Source of the DNA: JBBINE01 sp037444025
GTDB taxonomy: Bacteria > Patescibacteriota > Minisyncoccia > UBA6257 > HR35
DNA: 8,717 nt
Reading direction: 5' to 3'
Assembly: GCA_037444025.1 (NCBI GenBank)
Contig: JBBINE010000022.1
Coordinates: 1 to 8,717 of the forward strand
Numbering within the stretch: the first letter of the stretch is position 1; every line of letters begins with the position of its first letter. The notes under the pieces were generated by a model that did no database searches, was not told the DNA's origin, and saw only the letters and a list, made by a program, of their open reading frames with translations. The position numbers and the translations under genes were made by a program. Shown piece by piece: positions 7,101 through 8,717 of the stretch.

Positions 7101-7518
7101 TCTTGATATTAAAAAAACTTCTAATAAAAAGGGATGGTTACTACCATTCCATTTTTTAGGTAGTAAAAATAAAGATAATCAATTACCTATTAAAGTAAAA
7201 AGAATTTTTGTGATAGGTGGTATTAAAAAGGGGGATGTAAGAGGGGAACATGCTCTTTTAAGAACAAATCAAATAATTTTTGTTATAAATGGATCAGCAA
7301 AGATTTTTTTAGATGATGGTTATAAGAAAAAAACAATTTTATTATCAATCCCAACGGAAGGCATTTTAATAGAACCATTAATATGGAGAACAATCAAGAT
7401 TTTAAAAGATAATACTTTGATTATAGTTTTTTGTGATAGAGAACACAATGAAAAAGAATATATAAGAAATTATGAAAATTTTATTCAACAAATTAGAAAA
7501 AGATTATTTAAGAAATAA
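7081..7518 (+). CDS. FdtA/QdtA/WxcM-like sugar 3,4-ketoisomerase (cupin)
   Basis: A 145-residue single-domain cupin, the usual size for dTDP-4-keto-6-deoxyglucose 3,4-ketoisomerases. These move the keto group from C4 to C3, yielding the 3-keto sugar that the next enzyme aminates. Matches to the family are IKVKRIFVI (37-45), RGEHALLRTNQ (54-64), FVINGSAKIFLDDG (67-80), GILIEPLIWRTI (94-105) and EKEYIRNYENF (124-134). The family normally has paired histidines, RGxHAHxxxxQ; here His57 is kept but the second position is Leu59 (codon CTT, one base from CAT). That could weaken or alter catalysis. FdtA (galacto, towards Fuc3N) and QdtA (gluco, towards Qui3N) cannot be told apart by eye, so no symbol is given. 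It overlaps rmlB by 20 nt and the aminotransferase by 47 nt. Confidence 0.86.
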   Translation: MNYKIINLDIKKTSNKKGWLLPFHFLGSKNKDNQLPIKVKRIFVIGGIKKGDVRGEHALLRTNQIIFVINGSAKIFLDDGYKKKTILLSIPTEGILIEPLIWRTIKILKDNTLIIVFCDREHNEKEYIRNYENFIQQIRKRLFKK

Positions 7519-8569
7519 GAAAAATTTTTTGAGGATTTCAGATAAGGTTTTAAGTTCAGGTAGATATATATTAGGGTCTTATGTTAAGAAATTTGAAGAA
7601 GAGTTTGCCAAATATACTGGAGTTAAATATTGTATAGGTGTAGGTAATGGTTTGGAGGCTCTGCAAATTTCTTTAATGGCTTTGGGAATTAAAAATGGAG
7701 ACGAGGTAATTACAACATCATTATCTGCTGTTGCTAGTTCTTTATCAATTAAAGCAGTAGGAGCAAAACCGGTTTTTGTGGATATTGATGATTATTACCA
7801 TTTGGATGCTGATAAAATTGAACAAAAAAAAATTAATAAAAAAAAACAATTCTTTATTTTTAATTTATATGTAAAATATTTTAATATTGAAAAATTTTTA
7901 AAAATTTGTAAAAAATATAAACTTTTTTTAATTGAGGACTGTGCCCAAGCTCATGGCACTGTATATAGAAATAAAAAGGTGGGTTCTTTTGGAGATGTAG
8001 GTTGTTTTAGTTTTTATCCAACAAAAAACTTAGGAGCTTTTGGAGATGGGGGATGTATTGTGACAAATAATAAAAAATTAGCTAAACTTTGTAGAATGAT
8101 AAGAAATTATGGCCAAAAAAATAGATACGAACATGTTGTTTATGGAATTAATAGTAGGTTAGATGAATTACAAGCGGCATATCTTCTTGAGAAATTAAAA
8201 ATTTTAGATATTAATAATAACAAACGCCAAAAAAGAGCTTTTATATATTACAGTCTTCTTAAAGATATTGAAGAAGTTAAATTGCCTTTAATTAGAGATA
8301 AGTCTAATCATATATTCCATCTTTTTGTGATCGAAGCAAAAAATAGAGATAAATTGATAGAATATTTAAAAAGCAAAGGTATTGAAACATTAATTCATTA
8401 TCTGATACCAATTCATAAACAAAATAGTTTTCAGGAATTTAATAGATTGAAATTGCCAATTGTAGAAAAAAAGGTTAAAAATATTCTATCTTTACCACTA
8501 TATCCTGACATTCAAGAAAAAGAGATAATTTATATCTGTAAAACTATCAAATATTTCTACAAAAAATGA
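7472..8569 (+). CDS. DegT/DnrJ/EryC1/StrS-family sugar aminotransferase (3-amino-sugar type)
   Basis: A 365-residue PLP enzyme expected to aminate the dTDP-3-keto-6-deoxyhexose from the preceding ketoisomerase. VLSSGRYILG (26-35) and VGNGLEAL (57-64) form the N-terminal and PLP-phosphate regions. LIEDCAQAHGT (153-163) carries the Asp that holds the PLP ring nitrogen. FSFYPTKNLGAFGDGG (179-194) has the Schiff-base Lys185. GIETLIHYLIPIHKQ (333-347) and LPLYPDI (361-367 by family order, near the C-terminus) are also typical. The usual VHLYG is replaced by FNLYV (130-134). The start at 7472 gives MKILFNKLEKDY, matching the family N-terminus (IPFNDLKxQY), so the 47-nt overlap is believable. Two A9 runs occur at 7824-7832 and 7838-7846. 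It overlaps the next gene by ATGA. Confidence 0.92.
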   Translation: MKILFNKLEKDYLRNKKNFLRISDKVLSSGRYILGSYVKKFEEEFAKYTGVKYCIGVGNGLEALQISLMALGIKNGDEVITTSLSAVASSLSIKAVGAKPVFVDIDDYYHLDADKIEQKKINKKKQFFIFNLYVKYFNIEKFLKICKKYKLFLIEDCAQAHGTVYRNKKVGSFGDVGCFSFYPTKNLGAFGDGGCIVTNNKKLAKLCRMIRNYGQKNRYEHVVYGINSRLDELQAAYLLEKLKILDINNNKRQKRAFIYYSLLKDIEEVKLPLIRDKSNHIFHLFVIEAKNRDKLIEYLKSKGIETLIHYLIPIHKQNSFQEFNRLKLPIVEKKVKNILSLPLYPDIQEKEIIYICKTIKYFYKK

Positions 8570-8717
8570 AAATTTCAATAATTACCCCATCTTTTAATAG
8601 TGAAAAAACAATCGAAGATACAATAAAAAGTGTTATTGGTCAAACTTATAAGGATATTGAATATATTATTATTGATGGAGCTTCAAAAGATGGAACTTTA
8701 GAAATTGTAAATAAATA
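8566..8717 (+). CDS. GT2-family glycosyltransferase, 3'-truncated by the window edge
   Basis: The first 50 codons of a new gene start at an ATG that overlaps the aminotransferase TGA (ATGA). The N-terminus KISIITPSFNSEKTI, then IKSVIGQTYKDIEYIIIDG and ASKDGT, is the classic opening of family 2 GT-A glycosyltransferases, in which the Asp of IIIDGASKDGT helps bind the nucleotide of the donor. The second catalytic motif and the rest of the protein lie beyond the right edge. Given its position it may transfer the amino sugar made by the three preceding genes, but that is only inference. Confidence 0.87.
   Translation, partial: MKISIITPSFNSEKTIEDTIKSVIGQTYKDIEYIIIDGASKDGTLEIVNK

Noticed and set aside
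7472..7518. The 47-nt overlap as a sign of a wrong aminotransferase start
   Set aside because: The residues encoded in the overlap match the conserved DegT-family N-terminus, and the ketoisomerase C-terminus is also of normal length, so both ends appear real.

Overview
This window is a stretch of a bacterial surface-glycan (capsule, O-antigen or S-layer glycan) biosynthesis locus. All genes lie on the + strand and are packed almost without spacers. The DNA is very AT-rich (roughly a quarter G+C by eye), proteins are rich in Lys, Ile, Asn and Phe, Arg is mostly AGA, and TGA is used as a stop, so a standard bacterial code fits. Few starts have a Shine-Dalgarno sequence; most have A-rich leaders or overlap the gene before. 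This suggests a low-GC bacterium, but I cannot name a lineage: nothing here is taxonomically diagnostic.

Layout. 1-714: 3' part of a UDP-glucose 6-dehydrogenase-type gene. 702-1672: a GT11-like glycosyltransferase whose natural ATG is out of frame with its body because of a run of ten A at 713-722. 1657-2595: FkbM-family methyltransferase. 2606-3598: GT-A-type glycosyltransferase with a DAD motif. 3595-4725: CgeB-like GT-B glycosyltransferase. 4745-5377: MetW-like methyltransferase. 5365-6129: class I SAM methyltransferase with a hydrophobic C-terminus. 6144-7100: dTDP-glucose 4,6-dehydratase (RmlB). 7081-7518: FdtA/QdtA/WxcM-like cupin ketoisomerase. 7472-8569: DegT-family sugar aminotransferase. 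8566 to the right edge: start of a GT2 glycosyltransferase. No RNA gene, mobile element, CRISPR array, promoter or terminator could be supported; the longest true spacer is 19 nt, so the window reads as the interior of one operon.

How the genes work together. RmlB, the ketoisomerase and the aminotransferase form a three-step path from dTDP-glucose to a dTDP-3-amino-3,6-dideoxyhexose (Fuc3N or Qui3N type). RmlA and the usual final N-acyltransferase are not in the window. The dehydrogenase would supply a UDP-uronic acid. Four glycosyltransferases would build the repeat unit and three methyltransferases could decorate it.

The strongest unusual signal is the A10 tract at the start of the GT11-like gene. 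It could be a slippage-controlled on/off switch, a gene rescued by RNA-polymerase slippage, a recent pseudogene or a sequencing error. Second are substitutions at conserved positions in two consecutive sugar-modifying enzymes: HAH to HAL in the ketoisomerase and HLYG to NLYV in the aminotransferase.
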